Of a stretch of 64,000 nt of DNA, positions 42,797 through 51,860 are shown piece by piece. Positions within the stretch are counted from its first letter, which is position 1, and each line of letters begins with the position of its first letter. The notes below the pieces were generated by a model, which saw only the letters and a program-made list of their open reading frames with translations, had not been told where the DNA came from and ran no database searches. Source of the DNA: Lysobacteraceae bacterium (GTDB lineage: Bacteria; Bdellovibrionota; UBA1018; JAGTJX01); contig JAGTJX010000001.1 in NCBI GenBank assembly GCA_023657465.1, forward strand, positions 710,358 through 774,357, given 5' to 3'. The position numbers and the translations under genes were made by a program.

Positions 42797-43983
42797 TTTC
42801 TTATAGTTTACTCCTCTATCTTTCCCTGACTTGGGTTGCGATGGCGCCGATGAATATTGCAGAATGGATTTTTAACACACTTCTACTGATTTATTTGTTC
42901 AAGACTAAAAAACTCCCTCTATCACAATCTGAAAAAAATTATTTTAACGTAACCCTCCTCATGAGTAGTTTTTTTATTTTAAGTATTTTCGTTTATTCAT
43001 TCGCTCCTCTCCAAATTGATTACCAAGTTGCTCAGCCTCAAACCCTTCGTGGGTTACTCAAGCAGATTTACTTTTTTTTACCAATTTTAATTGCCTGGGG
43101 TTTGAAGCTCATTTCAGAAAGTGAACTGAAGAAAATAGCGTGGCTTGCTGTCTTAGTATTCACTGCGCTTAGCTTGATTTGTTTTCAACAATATTGGACT
43201 GGGTTTCCACTCAAACAAGATATTCCTGGTGTAGATAACCGATATCACGCGATTGGTTTCCTGGGTCATCACCTGTCTCTCGCATCCATTTGGATTTTTC
43301 CAACATTTTTCATTTTAGATTTATCTCGCACCCTAAAACTACCTGAGAACAAAAAACGCCGACTCTACTTTTCAGCAGCTCTTGGATTTATTGTTTTGTT
43401 TCTCAGCTATTCAAGGATGGCGTGGATTGCGACAAGCATCGGTGCTTTAGTTTACTTTTTGTTTTCGATTAAAAGTATAAGAAATAAATTGATCTCTTTA
43501 AGCGGGTTTATAGTTGGGCTTGTAGTTCTAATGAACTTACCTCTCATTCAAAATCGCATTCATCAGGCGATAGGAATTAGAGATCGTATGGATCTCTGGA
43601 GAGTCCATTGGGAGTTATTCAAGTATCGGCCAATTACTGGAGTAGGCTTTCTTCAAGGACAGGATTATTCAGGACTCTATCAGATCGCAGAGGGTAGAGC
43701 GGATGTGTTCGCGGGGCACGCCCATAATGTCGTACTCGAAATTCTATCGAGCACAGGAGTTCTGGGTCTCTTGGGTTATCTGGTCTGGATGATCTATCTT
43801 TGCATGAAGTTTTATAATCTGAGAAAACTCCCTGGAGTCTTAGGCATTGGAGTTGCTTGGATTGTGTTTCTCCTCAATGGACTCACGCAAGTGAACTTCT
43901 TAGAAGGCAAAGTCATGCATCAGATGGCTTGGTGTATTGCAGTACTTCTCTTCCTAGAGTCTAGAAGAGATCAACAGAAATGA
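42793..43983 (+). CDS. O-antigen ligase / Wzy-type polysaccharide membrane protein
   Basis: The 396-residue protein has about ten to twelve hydrophobic segments and the O-antigen ligase/Wzy_C signature: a loop with FKYRPITGVGFLQGQDY, then GHAHNVVLEILSSTGVLGLL near residue 310. Such proteins join or polymerise lipid-linked O-polysaccharide on the periplasmic face of the inner membrane. Ligase and polymerase cannot be told apart here. ATG 42793 lies in the TGA of the previous gene. Next downstream come two glycosyltransferases and a sugar-nucleotide enzyme, which supports a cell-surface polysaccharide role. Confidence 0.85.
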   Translation: MISYSLLLYLSLTWVAMAPMNIAEWIFNTLLLIYLFKTKKLPLSQSEKNYFNVTLLMSSFFILSIFVYSFAPLQIDYQVAQPQTLRGLLKQIYFFLPILIAWGLKLISESELKKIAWLAVLVFTALSLICFQQYWTGFPLKQDIPGVDNRYHAIGFLGHHLSLASIWIFPTFFILDLSRTLKLPENKKRRLYFSAALGFIVLFLSYSRMAWIATSIGALVYFLFSIKSIRNKLISLSGFIVGLVVLMNLPLIQNRIHQAIGIRDRMDLWRVHWELFKYRPITGVGFLQGQDYSGLYQIAEGRADVFAGHAHNVVLEILSSTGVLGLLGYLVWMIYLCMKFYNLRKLPGVLGIGVAWIVFLLNGLTQVNFLEGKVMHQMAWCIAVLLFLESRRDQQK

Positions 43984-45029
43984 AGAAAATCCTCATTGAC
44001 GCGAGAATGATTCATGAATTCCCTCACGGAATCGCAAGATACGTTGAAGGATTAGCGATTGGACTTAAGTCAAGAAAACTGGATTATGAACTTGTGTTTT
44101 TGGTTTCAGCTAGAACACCTAAAACCTCCTCAGTGTTTTTATTTCAAACTCTGGTGGCTCAGTCTATCTTCCTCAGTCCTGCTGAATGGCTAGAGATTCC
44201 AAAGATTCTAAATCAAAACAAATTCAATGCGTTCCACTCACCGAGCCTCAGCGCTTATCCTTATCTGCCTGTTCCATACATGGTGACGATTCATGATCTC
44301 AATCACTTACATTTTGGAAGTATTGCTCAGAAGATTTATTATTTTTCGCTTTTAAAGCGGTTTGCTAAAAACGCACGTGTTCTCTCTACGATTTCTGAGT
44401 TTTCAAAAAAAGAAATCGATGGGTGGTTGCGAGGCAGTCGGACTGATATCCAGATTGTTTCAAACCCATTTGAGAAAGTTGATGTTGATACACTCTCTCT
44501 TACTTCATCTGCTCCCAAGACAGGATATTTTTTAAGTATTTCGGGACTGAAGGATCACAAGAATTTGAAAACTCTCCTTGCTGGATATCAAGCTTATCGA
44601 AATTCAGTTGATAAGCCTTTTCCTCTCTATGTCACAGCTGATGCTCAAGGTGAAGGTGTGACGAGTCTTTCAAGTCTTACAAACTCTACAGAGCTTATGT
44701 CTTGGATGAAGTTTTCACGCGGTTGTTTGTTTCCCTCTCTCTATGAGGGATTCGGTAGGGCACCAGTGGAAGCTGCGATTGCACAGTCTCGAATAGCGCT
44801 CTCTGATATTTCGCCTCACAGAGAAGGCATGATGGGAGTCTCTGAAGAGAGTTTAGTGTGGGTGAATCCGACCTCTTCATTTGCCTGGTCTGGTGCGTTA
44901 TTGGAATTGCATCATGAGAAAAAAAGACCTGTAAGCTCTACTGAATCGCTGCAATTACAGGCTAAGTTTTCGCCCGATAAGATTGCAAATGACCTAGACC
45001 CAATTTATCGAAACATGTTAATCGTATAA
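43980..45029 (+). CDS. group 1 glycosyltransferase (GT-B fold)
   Basis: The 349-residue protein begins KKILIDARMIHEFPHGIARY, as in many GT4-family enzymes, with VTIHDLNHL in the N-terminal domain. The C-terminal nucleotide-sugar site is GCLFPSLYEGFGRAPVEAA, the usual E-x7-E motif. It would add a sugar to a lipid-linked glycan at the cytoplasmic membrane face; donor and acceptor are not predictable. The start overlaps the previous stop by four bases and the next gene begins two bases after its stop. Confidence 0.88.
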   Translation: MKKILIDARMIHEFPHGIARYVEGLAIGLKSRKLDYELVFLVSARTPKTSSVFLFQTLVAQSIFLSPAEWLEIPKILNQNKFNAFHSPSLSAYPYLPVPYMVTIHDLNHLHFGSIAQKIYYFSLLKRFAKNARVLSTISEFSKKEIDGWLRGSRTDIQIVSNPFEKVDVDTLSLTSSAPKTGYFLSISGLKDHKNLKTLLAGYQAYRNSVDKPFPLYVTADAQGEGVTSLSSLTNSTELMSWMKFSRGCLFPSLYEGFGRAPVEAAIAQSRIALSDISPHREGMMGVSEESLVWVNPTSSFAWSGALLELHHEKKRPVSSTESLQLQAKFSPDKIANDLDPIYRNMLIV

Positions 45030-45031
45030 TC

Positions 45032-45979
45032 ATGCAGCATGTATTGATAACTGGCGGGTCAGGTTTTATCGGTTCACATTTGTGTGAGCGATTTCTGAGC
45101 GAAGGCTACGCAGTAACTGCTCTCGACAACCTTGTCACCGGTCAAAAAGAAAACATTAAGAACGTGCTGAAGCACCCCCACTTCGAATTCATTGAGCAAG
45201 ACGTTTGTGATCCGATCGACCTGAGGAGCTGGAAGAATCTAAAAGCTCATGGTCTATCAGGTGTACTTCACTTCGCATGTCCAGCAAGCCCGATCGACTT
45301 TGAAAAAATTCCGTTCGTCATTCTAAAAGTAGATTCAATCGGAACGATGAAGACAGTCGATCTCGCGATTGAACATAAGGCTAGGTACGTTCTCGCATCT
45401 ACTTCAGAAGTTTATGGTGACCCTCTTGTGCATCCTCAGACAGAGGATTACTGGGGCAATGTGAATCCAGTAGGAGTGCGTTCTTGTTACGACGAAGCGA
45501 AGCGCTTCTCTGAAGCTTACGTACACACAGCGAGACTCTATAGTGACCTAAATTCTGGAATCATTCGAATTTTCAATACATACGGCCCACGCATGCGCAA
45601 AGATGATGGTCGAGTAGTCCCTGAGCTTTGTATGCAGGCGATTCAGGGTAAAACGCTTACGATTCATGGCGATGGTTCTCAAACAAGAAGCTTTTGTTTC
45701 GTTGATGATCTCGTTGATGGGATATACAAAATGTTTCAATCCAAGGAATCGGGTCCGTTTAATCTTGGAAACCCAAATGAATTTACCGTGAAAGAATTTG
45801 CAGAGAAAGTCGTTGAGTACACTGGGTCAAAATCCAAACTCAGTTTCATTCCAGCTCGTGCCGATGATCCTAAACAACGCAAGCCAGATATCACTCGAGT
45901 ACAGACTAAATTAGGGTGGAATGCAAAAGTGAACTTGGATCAAGGCCTTAAAAAAACAATCGAATTTTTTAACCTCTAA
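45032..45979 (+). CDS. NAD-dependent UDP-sugar decarboxylase/epimerase, UDP-xylose synthase-like
   Basis: The 315-residue extended SDR has GGSGFIGSHL (about 7-16), TSEVYGDPLVHPQ and YWGNVNPVGVRSCYDEAKR with the catalytic Tyr-x3-Lys. RIFNTYGPRM and GDGSQTRSFCFVDDLVDG follow. That wording is characteristic of UDP-glucuronate decarboxylase, which makes UDP-xylose from UDP-glucuronate. Length fits the soluble bacterial form. It probably supplies a nucleotide sugar to the adjoining glycosyltransferases. A related 4-epimerase activity is the main alternative. Confidence 0.87.
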   Translation: MQHVLITGGSGFIGSHLCERFLSEGYAVTALDNLVTGQKENIKNVLKHPHFEFIEQDVCDPIDLRSWKNLKAHGLSGVLHFACPASPIDFEKIPFVILKVDSIGTMKTVDLAIEHKARYVLASTSEVYGDPLVHPQTEDYWGNVNPVGVRSCYDEAKRFSEAYVHTARLYSDLNSGIIRIFNTYGPRMRKDDGRVVPELCMQAIQGKTLTIHGDGSQTRSFCFVDDLVDGIYKMFQSKESGPFNLGNPNEFTVKEFAEKVVEYTGSKSKLSFIPARADDPKQRKPDITRVQTKLGWNAKVNLDQGLKKTIEFFNL

Positions 45980-45988
45980 GCCATACCT

Positions 45989-47086
45989 ATGAAAATCGCG
46001 CTCATCCATGATTGGTTAACGGGAATGCGAGGAGGTGAGGCAGTCTTCCAAGCGATTTGCGAAATGTACCCGTCAGCTGAAATTTTCACTCTGATCTATC
46101 AGCCGAATTCAGTAGACCGAGTTTTTCATTCATTTAAGGTTCACACAAGTCCACTTCAGAAAATTCCATCGATTGAGAGAAATTATCGAAAGTTTTTACC
46201 ACTCATGCCACTCGCGGTTGGAAGGCTTGATGTATCTGATTTCGATCTCGTGATTTCATCCAGTCACTGTGTAGCTAAGGGAATTCAGAAAAACAAGAAC
46301 GCTAAGCACATCAGTTATGTTCATGCTCCTATGCGCTACATGTGGGAAAGGTTTGATGATTATTTTGGCCCAGGAAAATCTTCGTTTTCAACTAGGCTAG
46401 CTGCAAGAGCAATCCGATCAAAGATGCAAGCTTGGGATGTTTCTGTTTCAGGACAAGACCGAGTGGATCTGATGATTGCTAACAGTCATTTCATCCAATC
46501 CAAAATCAAAGAGTTTTATAAACGAGACTCTCTCGTGATTCATCCTTTTGTAGATTGGGAACGATTTCAGAGTCTGAAGCGCGATCCGAAAGATTTTTAT
46601 CTCATGGTGGGAGCACTTGCTCCTTACAAGCGAGTAGACCTAGCTATTGAGTATTTTAAGCTCAATCCGAGCAAACAACTGATGATTGTAGGCGACGGAC
46701 AGGACTTTGCACTTCTGAAGGATTTGCCAGATAATGTTCGCTGGTTAGGCAGGCAATCCAATGATGAGATCACGAAGCTGTATTCACATGCCAAGGCTTT
46801 TTTATTCCCAGGAGTGGAAGACTTCGGAATTACCCCTCTTGAATCGATGTCCTCAGGAGTTCCAGTGATTGCACTCAATCGCGGAGGAGCGACAGAAACT
46901 GTGACGATAGATACGGGGGTTTTCTTTGAAGAGCAGAGCATTGCATCTCTTGGCGGCGCTATAGATTATTTTGAGAGTCACTCAAGTGATTTTAAAGAAA
47001 ACGTGATTCGAGCACATGCTAAAACATTCTCAAAAGAAAATTTTAAAACGAGTTTCAAGGAAGCTATAGACTCATGCTTAAAGTAA
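45989..47086 (+). CDS. group 1 glycosyltransferase
   Basis: The 365-residue GT-B enzyme begins MKIALIHDWLTGMRGGEAVF, typical of the mannosyl/rhamnosyltransferase group near WbaZ. ISYVHAPMRYMWERFDDYF is a further block of this group. The donor-binding domain shows GALAPYKRVDLAIEYF and FLFPGVEDFGITPLESM with the paired Glu. It belongs to the same polysaccharide set as the preceding three genes. Its end overlaps the ABC transporter gene by 13 bases. Confidence 0.88.
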   Translation: MKIALIHDWLTGMRGGEAVFQAICEMYPSAEIFTLIYQPNSVDRVFHSFKVHTSPLQKIPSIERNYRKFLPLMPLAVGRLDVSDFDLVISSSHCVAKGIQKNKNAKHISYVHAPMRYMWERFDDYFGPGKSSFSTRLAARAIRSKMQAWDVSVSGQDRVDLMIANSHFIQSKIKEFYKRDSLVIHPFVDWERFQSLKRDPKDFYLMVGALAPYKRVDLAIEYFKLNPSKQLMIVGDGQDFALLKDLPDNVRWLGRQSNDEITKLYSHAKAFLFPGVEDFGITPLESMSSGVPVIALNRGGATETVTIDTGVFFEEQSIASLGGAIDYFESHSSDFKENVIRAHAKTFSKENFKTSFKEAIDSCLK

Positions 47087-47925
47087 CGAATGTAAACGTC
47101 ATCATCAGGCAAGGTTTCTGGATGAAGCCTAAGCAAATTCTGAAAAACATTAATTTAGAAATCTCTGAAACAGGAGTTTATGGAATCTTAGGTGCAAATG
47201 GAGCGGGTAAGACGACACTGATTCAGCTCATGGTAGGGCTGTTTCCACCTACGTCAGGTACTGTGACTCTCGGCGGTCTCAGTACGCTTACACACGGAGC
47301 ACGCGCAAAGTTAGGTTTTCTTCCTGAACGTCCCTACTTCTACCATCATCTGAAAGGGCGACAGTTTCTTAAGCTCATGGGAACACTCATGCATATGAGT
47401 CGTGATGAGATGAATATCCAGATTCCAAAAGTACTTGAAAAAGTAAACCTCTCTCACGCCATTGATCTTGAACTCTCAAAATATTCTAAAGGAATGTTGC
47501 AGAGAATGGGAATCGCTCAGGCACTACTGCACAATCCAGATTGGATCATACTCGATGAGCCTATGAGTGGACTTGATCCCATAGGAAGAAGAGATATTCG
47601 TAAGCTCATCCAAGAATTAGGCGCACAGGGTAAAAGAGTCATCTTCAGCTCTCACGTACTCTCTGATCTCGAGTCACTTGCTCGTGAAATCATTATATTG
47701 AAGAACGGCGAAATCATCGCTCAGAAGCAGACCAGTGAGCTTCTCATGATCGAGGCTGATTCACGTATTGAGCTTCTGATGGAAGATGTGCGAGGAGATC
47801 ACCTCACTCTTGAAGCTAATAATATTCAAGACGCTCAAAAACTCATCTCAGAGAAAATGAATCAAGGGTTCAAACTTCATCGTATGACCACACAAGGGTC
47901 AGCTTTGGAGAAATGGCTACAATGA
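47074..47925 (+). CDS. ABC transporter ATP-binding protein (PilH-like by context)
   Basis: The 283-residue ATPase has Walker A GANGAGKTT (about 39-47), signature YSKGMLQRMG, Walker B DWIILDEPMSGLDP and the switch His in FSSHVLSD. It belongs to the ABC-2 export type with a short C-terminal domain. AAGGAAG precedes the ATG. With the following permease and pilD it reproduces the pilH-pilI-pilD order of the Myxococcus pilus cluster, where this ABC transporter is needed for piliation. A polysaccharide-export role is the alternative because sugar genes lie upstream. Confidence 0.82.
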   Translation: MLKVTNVNVIIRQGFWMKPKQILKNINLEISETGVYGILGANGAGKTTLIQLMVGLFPPTSGTVTLGGLSTLTHGARAKLGFLPERPYFYHHLKGRQFLKLMGTLMHMSRDEMNIQIPKVLEKVNLSHAIDLELSKYSKGMLQRMGIAQALLHNPDWIILDEPMSGLDPIGRRDIRKLIQELGAQGKRVIFSSHVLSDLESLAREIIILKNGEIIAQKQTSELLMIEADSRIELLMEDVRGDHLTLEANNIQDAQKLISEKMNQGFKLHRMTTQGSALEKWLQ

Positions 47926-48671
47926 ATAGAGTAAGAGCATGGATTGCACTTGGTACTTCGGTTTTTTTTGAATCAGCTCGTGATAGAGTGTTCTATGTAT
48001 CGTTTCTGATTGCAATCAATCTTCAGTTCCTAAACCTTCTGCTCTCTCGTTTGACATTCGTAAGACCTGAGCGTGTAGTAGTAGATGTGGGTGCCACTGC
48101 AATTGTTTGGGTGGGTCTTGGATTGTCTGTCCTCTTAGGAGCTGGAATGATTCCCAATGAGATGGAGAAGAAAACTGCAATTCTCGTACTGACGAAGAAG
48201 ATCACTCGTGTGGATTTCATTCTTTCTAAGTCAGTTGGTCTTGCTGGAATCTTGATGCTCAATCAGCTGATTTTAGGTGCTGTGTGGTGGCTCATGCTGG
48301 AGCAAGTGAAGAGTCCATTTAATACAGTAAACTTTCAGTTCCTTTGGCTCTGCTTCCTGATGAGCTGGATCTGCGGATTGTTCGCTATTCTGATTTCTAG
48401 TTTTAGTAGTCGTACCGTTTCTGTTTTATTGGGTTTAGGGTTTTATCTGATCGGCATTAATCTTTCGCTTCTTCGGGAGTTCTTCCCAGGGCCAGGATCT
48501 AAGTTTTTGAGTCAGATATTTTTTGATTTTGAAAAGTTTCATTTGGGATTGAATCTCAGTTATGGAGTAGCATTAGATCATCAAGTAGTCTTAAGCGCTT
48601 CCGTTTACGCCGTCTGTTGGGCGGCAGCTTTGAGTCTCCTAGCTGCAGTCGTCATGAAAAAACGTTGGTAG
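47922..48671 (+). CDS. ABC-2 type permease (PilI-like by context)
   Basis: The 249-residue protein, read from the ATG in the previous gene's stop (ATGA), has about six transmembrane helices. Helix-breaking LVLTKKITRVDFILSKSVG between the second and third helices is the usual ABC-2 permease cytoplasmic loop. It partners with the ATPase encoded just before it. The position directly before pilD suggests a function in pilus assembly, as for Myxococcus PilI. The substrate is unknown. Confidence 0.78.
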   Translation: MNRVRAWIALGTSVFFESARDRVFYVSFLIAINLQFLNLLLSRLTFVRPERVVVDVGATAIVWVGLGLSVLLGAGMIPNEMEKKTAILVLTKKITRVDFILSKSVGLAGILMLNQLILGAVWWLMLEQVKSPFNTVNFQFLWLCFLMSWICGLFAILISSFSSRTVSVLLGLGFYLIGINLSLLREFFPGPGSKFLSQIFFDFEKFHLGLNLSYGVALDHQVVLSASVYAVCWAAALSLLAAVVMKKRW

Positions 48672-48686
48672 TGCAGAGGAAATAAA

Positions 48687-49454
48687 ATGGCACTTTTAAT
48701 TATTTTCGTATTGGGACTCATTGTAGGGAGTTTCCTCAATGTAGTGATTTATCGACTCCCGCTTGATGAGAGCGTGATTAAGCCCGGAAGTCATTGCACT
48801 CATTGTAACAAGTCCATTAATCCTTGGAATAATATTCCTGTCGTGAGTTTCATTCTTCTGAGAGGTAAGTGCGCAAACTGCAAAAAATCAATTTCATGGA
48901 GATATCCGCTTGTTGAGTTGTTAACTGCAATTGCGTTCGTGACTACTGCTCATAAGTTTGGAGTAAATCTCCTCCTCTTTGTTCATGACTTACCGTTTGT
49001 TGCCGCTCTCATTGCAGTGACTTTCATCGATCTTGATCACAGAATTATTCCTGATGAACTCAGTCTGGGTTTAGTAGGCCTGGGTCTTCTTACTGGTTGG
49101 GCTACGCCTGGTTTAGGGTTGATTCAATCCGTCTCAGGTGCTGCGGTTGGATTTGGTTTGTTTTTTGGATTTGCATGGCTCTATGAGAAAATGAGCAAAC
49201 GATCAGGACTGGGTGGTGGGGATATCAAACTTCTTGCTGCTCTCGGTGCTTTTGTTGGACCAGTAGGTGTAATGAACACTGTACTGATGAGCTCTATTTT
49301 GGGTAGTATTATTGGAATCATTGTTGGAATTCGCTCTCAGGAAAAACAACTCATGATGACAGCAATACCGTATGGACCGTTTTTAGTAGTAGGTGGATTA
49401 TATAGTTATTGGATAGGTGATCTTTCATGGCTCCCATTTATGACAATGACTTAA
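48687..49454 (+). CDS. pilD: prepilin peptidase / N-methyltransferase
   Basis: PilD cleaves the leader of type IV prepilins and methylates the new N-terminus. The 255-residue membrane protein has SFLNVVIYRLP and the two Cys pairs CTHC and CANCKKSISWRYP of the methyltransferase loop. The two catalytic Asp lie in FIDLDHRIIPDE and GGGDIKLLAA. About seven to eight hydrophobic helices complete it. GAGGA precedes the ATG. It connects the ABC transporter pair to pilMNOPQ on the same strand. Confidence 0.95.
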   Translation: MALLIIFVLGLIVGSFLNVVIYRLPLDESVIKPGSHCTHCNKSINPWNNIPVVSFILLRGKCANCKKSISWRYPLVELLTAIAFVTTAHKFGVNLLLFVHDLPFVAALIAVTFIDLDHRIIPDELSLGLVGLGLLTGWATPGLGLIQSVSGAAVGFGLFFGFAWLYEKMSKRSGLGGGDIKLLAALGAFVGPVGVMNTVLMSSILGSIIGIIVGIRSQEKQLMMTAIPYGPFLVVGGLYSYWIGDLSWLPFMTMT

Positions 49455-50050
49455 GAGAACAGCGTTGGGAAAACAACCAATGGCAACAAGTCGAACTCTT
49501 TGAGCAGATTCAAAAGCGTGAGCGCCGTAAACGCACACTCTGGATTGCATTTGCAGTGATACTGTTTGTCGCTGGAGCATCGATCACTGTAGTGAAAGAT
49601 CGTTATGTGAAGTGGAAGTCCATTCGAGTTGCGAGAACTCTTGCGACTCAAATCCAAGAGATGAAAACAAAATCTTCTCAAGAGCGTACTCCTTACTTTA
49701 TTGAACTAGTGAATGATGCAGAGAAAGGTTTGTTTCTTCAACAATATCCTGTGAAAACTTGCAAAACTCATACGGGCAAAGAACCTAAGGATCAGATGAT
49801 GAGATTTTTTCTTGCCCCTGATCTCACTTTCATTTCAGCAGTGCAGGCAGAAGAGCTTTCACTCCTCAGAGTTCTCTCAGAACTTTGCTACGATCCGCTC
49901 GAAGGTTTTGTTTCTGTAAATTCCAATGCAGCTGAACTCGATACCTATGGAATGGCAGTGGGTCCTGCCAATGATTTGACGATTCATAGACTCGATCGTT
50001 TCAGTACTCTTCTCATCGATGGTGAGTCGGCAGAAATTTCCTTCGACTAA
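49427..50050 (+). CDS. single-pass membrane protein between pilD and pilM, function unknown
   Basis: The 207-residue protein has a charged 35-residue cytoplasmic front, one transmembrane helix (LWIAFAVILFVAGASITVV, about 38-56) and a periplasmic part of about 150 residues with two Cys (KTCKTH and LCYDPL). It overlaps pilD by 28 bases. This N-in, C-out layout recalls PilN, PilO or minor pilus assembly proteins, but no sequence family was recognised. Position suggests a type IV pilus accessory protein. It ends 53 bases before pilM, where a TTGACG at 50051-50056 might be a weak -35. Confidence 0.7.
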   Translation: MAPIYDNDLREQRWENNQWQQVELFEQIQKRERRKRTLWIAFAVILFVAGASITVVKDRYVKWKSIRVARTLATQIQEMKTKSSQERTPYFIELVNDAEKGLFLQQYPVKTCKTHTGKEPKDQMMRFFLAPDLTFISAVQAEELSLLRVLSELCYDPLEGFVSVNSNAAELDTYGMAVGPANDLTIHRLDRFSTLLIDGESAEISFD

Positions 50051-50103
50051 TTGACGTAGGCAGTATTTTCAGGTGACAATGATAAGGTGCATTAGTCACA
50101 ACT

Positions 50104-51195
50104 ATGGCCAACTCTATCCTGAGCAAACTCGGAAGTGTAATGAGTGGTTTACTATCTGGCGGGGGACAAAATCTCCTTGGGCTGAGCATCGGCACTTCTT
50201 CAATCAAGGCAGTTGAATTAACAAAAAAAGGCAGCGGATACATCATCTCTAACTTTGGGATGATTCAACTTCCTGAAGACACTATTGTCGATCGTGAAGT
50301 AATGAACTCTGTTGCAGTTGTAGAAAACATAAAAGCACTCATTTCACAGACTAAAATCAAGACAAAAACAGTTTGCCTTTCCCTCGCAGCTTCATCAATC
50401 ATTATCAAAAGATTACAGGTAGAATCAGCGACTGAAAAAGAATTACAAGATGCTGTTTTTTGGGAAGCTGAACAATATATTCCGTTTGATATTTCTGATT
50501 GTATTTTGGATTTTCATAAAATTGGTAAAACCGCAGACAACAAATACGACGTACTTCTTGTTGCAGCTAAACGTTCTTCTCTCGAAGCGTACATGGCGTG
50601 TGTGGAGCAAGCGGGTCTTCAAACTAAAGTCGTAGACATTGATTATTTCGCTCTGCACAATCTTTTTGAGGCGAATTATGCAGGAGCCGGTGCAGGGGCT
50701 GTGTGCATCGTCGACATCGGAGCTAGCAGTACAAAAATTATTATTTCATCAGGCGGCGTGACTGTATTCACTAAAGATGTGGGCATGGGTGGCAAAACAC
50801 TTACAACAGAAATTCAAAAACAAATGGGTGTAGGATTTGAAGACGCTGAAGTTCTCAAGCAAGGCGCTGGAGTGGAAGGCGCCCCTCAGCAAGTGAGCGA
50901 GCTCATGGCGATTATGTCTGAGAACTTAGGAGACGAGATCAAGCGTACAATCGATTTCTACGCTGCCTCTGCCACTGATACTCCGATTGGACTCGTGCTT
51001 CTCTCAGGAGGTGGCGCTAAGATTCCTGGGCTCATTCAAGTTGTCGAACAGAGAACGGGCCTTCCTACCCAAATGATTAATCCATTTCAATCAGTGGGAT
51101 ATGATGACAAAAAAATTAATCCAGATTTCTTAATTGAAATTGCACCCATAGCTGCCATTCCTGTTGGACTTGCTCTCAGATCGGGTGGCGCATGA
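50104..51195 (+). CDS. pilM: type IV pilus assembly protein PilM
   Basis: PilM is an actin-fold cytoplasmic protein that binds PilN's tail and joins the alignment complex to the pilus motor. The 363 residues show the PilM opening LLGLSIGTSSIKAVEL (about 25-40) and the ATP-binding strands VCIVDIGASSTKIII and LVLLSGGGAKIPGL. QYIPFDISDCILDF near residue 125 is also typical. The first 20 residues are longer than in some homologues. Its stop overlaps the pilN start by four bases. Confidence 0.95.
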   Translation: MANSILSKLGSVMSGLLSGGGQNLLGLSIGTSSIKAVELTKKGSGYIISNFGMIQLPEDTIVDREVMNSVAVVENIKALISQTKIKTKTVCLSLAASSIIIKRLQVESATEKELQDAVFWEAEQYIPFDISDCILDFHKIGKTADNKYDVLLVAAKRSSLEAYMACVEQAGLQTKVVDIDYFALHNLFEANYAGAGAGAVCIVDIGASSTKIIISSGGVTVFTKDVGMGGKTLTTEIQKQMGVGFEDAEVLKQGAGVEGAPQQVSELMAIMSENLGDEIKRTIDFYAASATDTPIGLVLLSGGGAKIPGLIQVVEQRTGLPTQMINPFQSVGYDDKKINPDFLIEIAPIAAIPVGLALRSGGA

Positions 51196-51860
51196 TCAAG
51201 ATTAACTTAGCTAAGAAGAAGTCGCTTCAAGCTCAAGACAACATGACTGAGTTGCGTGAAAAAACGAAAACAATTATTGGTCTCCTGGAGCGATTCAAAC
51301 TTGCACCAAAGAGCGGTGAGTCGTCTATCAATACTCGTGAACCGATCATTCGTCTGGTTGCGTGTGTGGTTCTTTGTTTCTTCGCCGATAGCTATGTCGG
51401 AGAAATGCAACAGAAGGAACTCGATAAGCTTCAAATCGTGCTAGCAAAGTATCAGAAGGAACAAAAGGAAGCTAAGGCTGAAGTCGATAAAATCAAAAAT
51501 TTTGAGCCTCAGAAGAAGTTGCTAGAAGATAACGAAAACATTTTGAACACTAAGCTAGATCTTGTTGAGAAATTAATGCTCTCTAGATCTCAATCACTCA
51601 AAATGCTTTATGCGCTTTCAGGAGCTTTGCCACAGGATGTATGGATCAGATCGCTGAAGAAAAATAAAGATGACATCATCATTGCAGGTGGAGCGCTAGA
51701 GTTTAACTACGTTTCAGATTTTATGAAAAAGCTTTCTGAGAATGTTAATTTTGGGAACGTACAGCCAAGGTTTCAGAAGAACGAAAGAACTGGCGGTGGG
51801 GTTCAGTATGTGAACTTCGAGTTGATGGTAAGGAAGGCGGGGTCAAATGGCGGCCGTTAA
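51192..51860 (+). CDS. pilN: type IV pilus assembly protein PilN
   Basis: The 222-residue protein starts MIKINLAKKK, matching the INLLP-like tail by which PilN binds PilM, although here the tail is followed by a 45-residue linker before the membrane helix (about 53-68). A coiled coil follows (LQIVLAKYQKEQKEAKAEVD) and then a ferredoxin-like domain with LPQDVWIRSLKK. Together with PilO it forms the inner-membrane part of the alignment complex. It overlaps pilM and pilO. Confidence 0.9.
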   Translation: MIKINLAKKKSLQAQDNMTELREKTKTIIGLLERFKLAPKSGESSINTREPIIRLVACVVLCFFADSYVGEMQQKELDKLQIVLAKYQKEQKEAKAEVDKIKNFEPQKKLLEDNENILNTKLDLVEKLMLSRSQSLKMLYALSGALPQDVWIRSLKKNKDDIIIAGGALEFNYVSDFMKKLSENVNFGNVQPRFQKNERTGGGVQYVNFELMVRKAGSNGGR

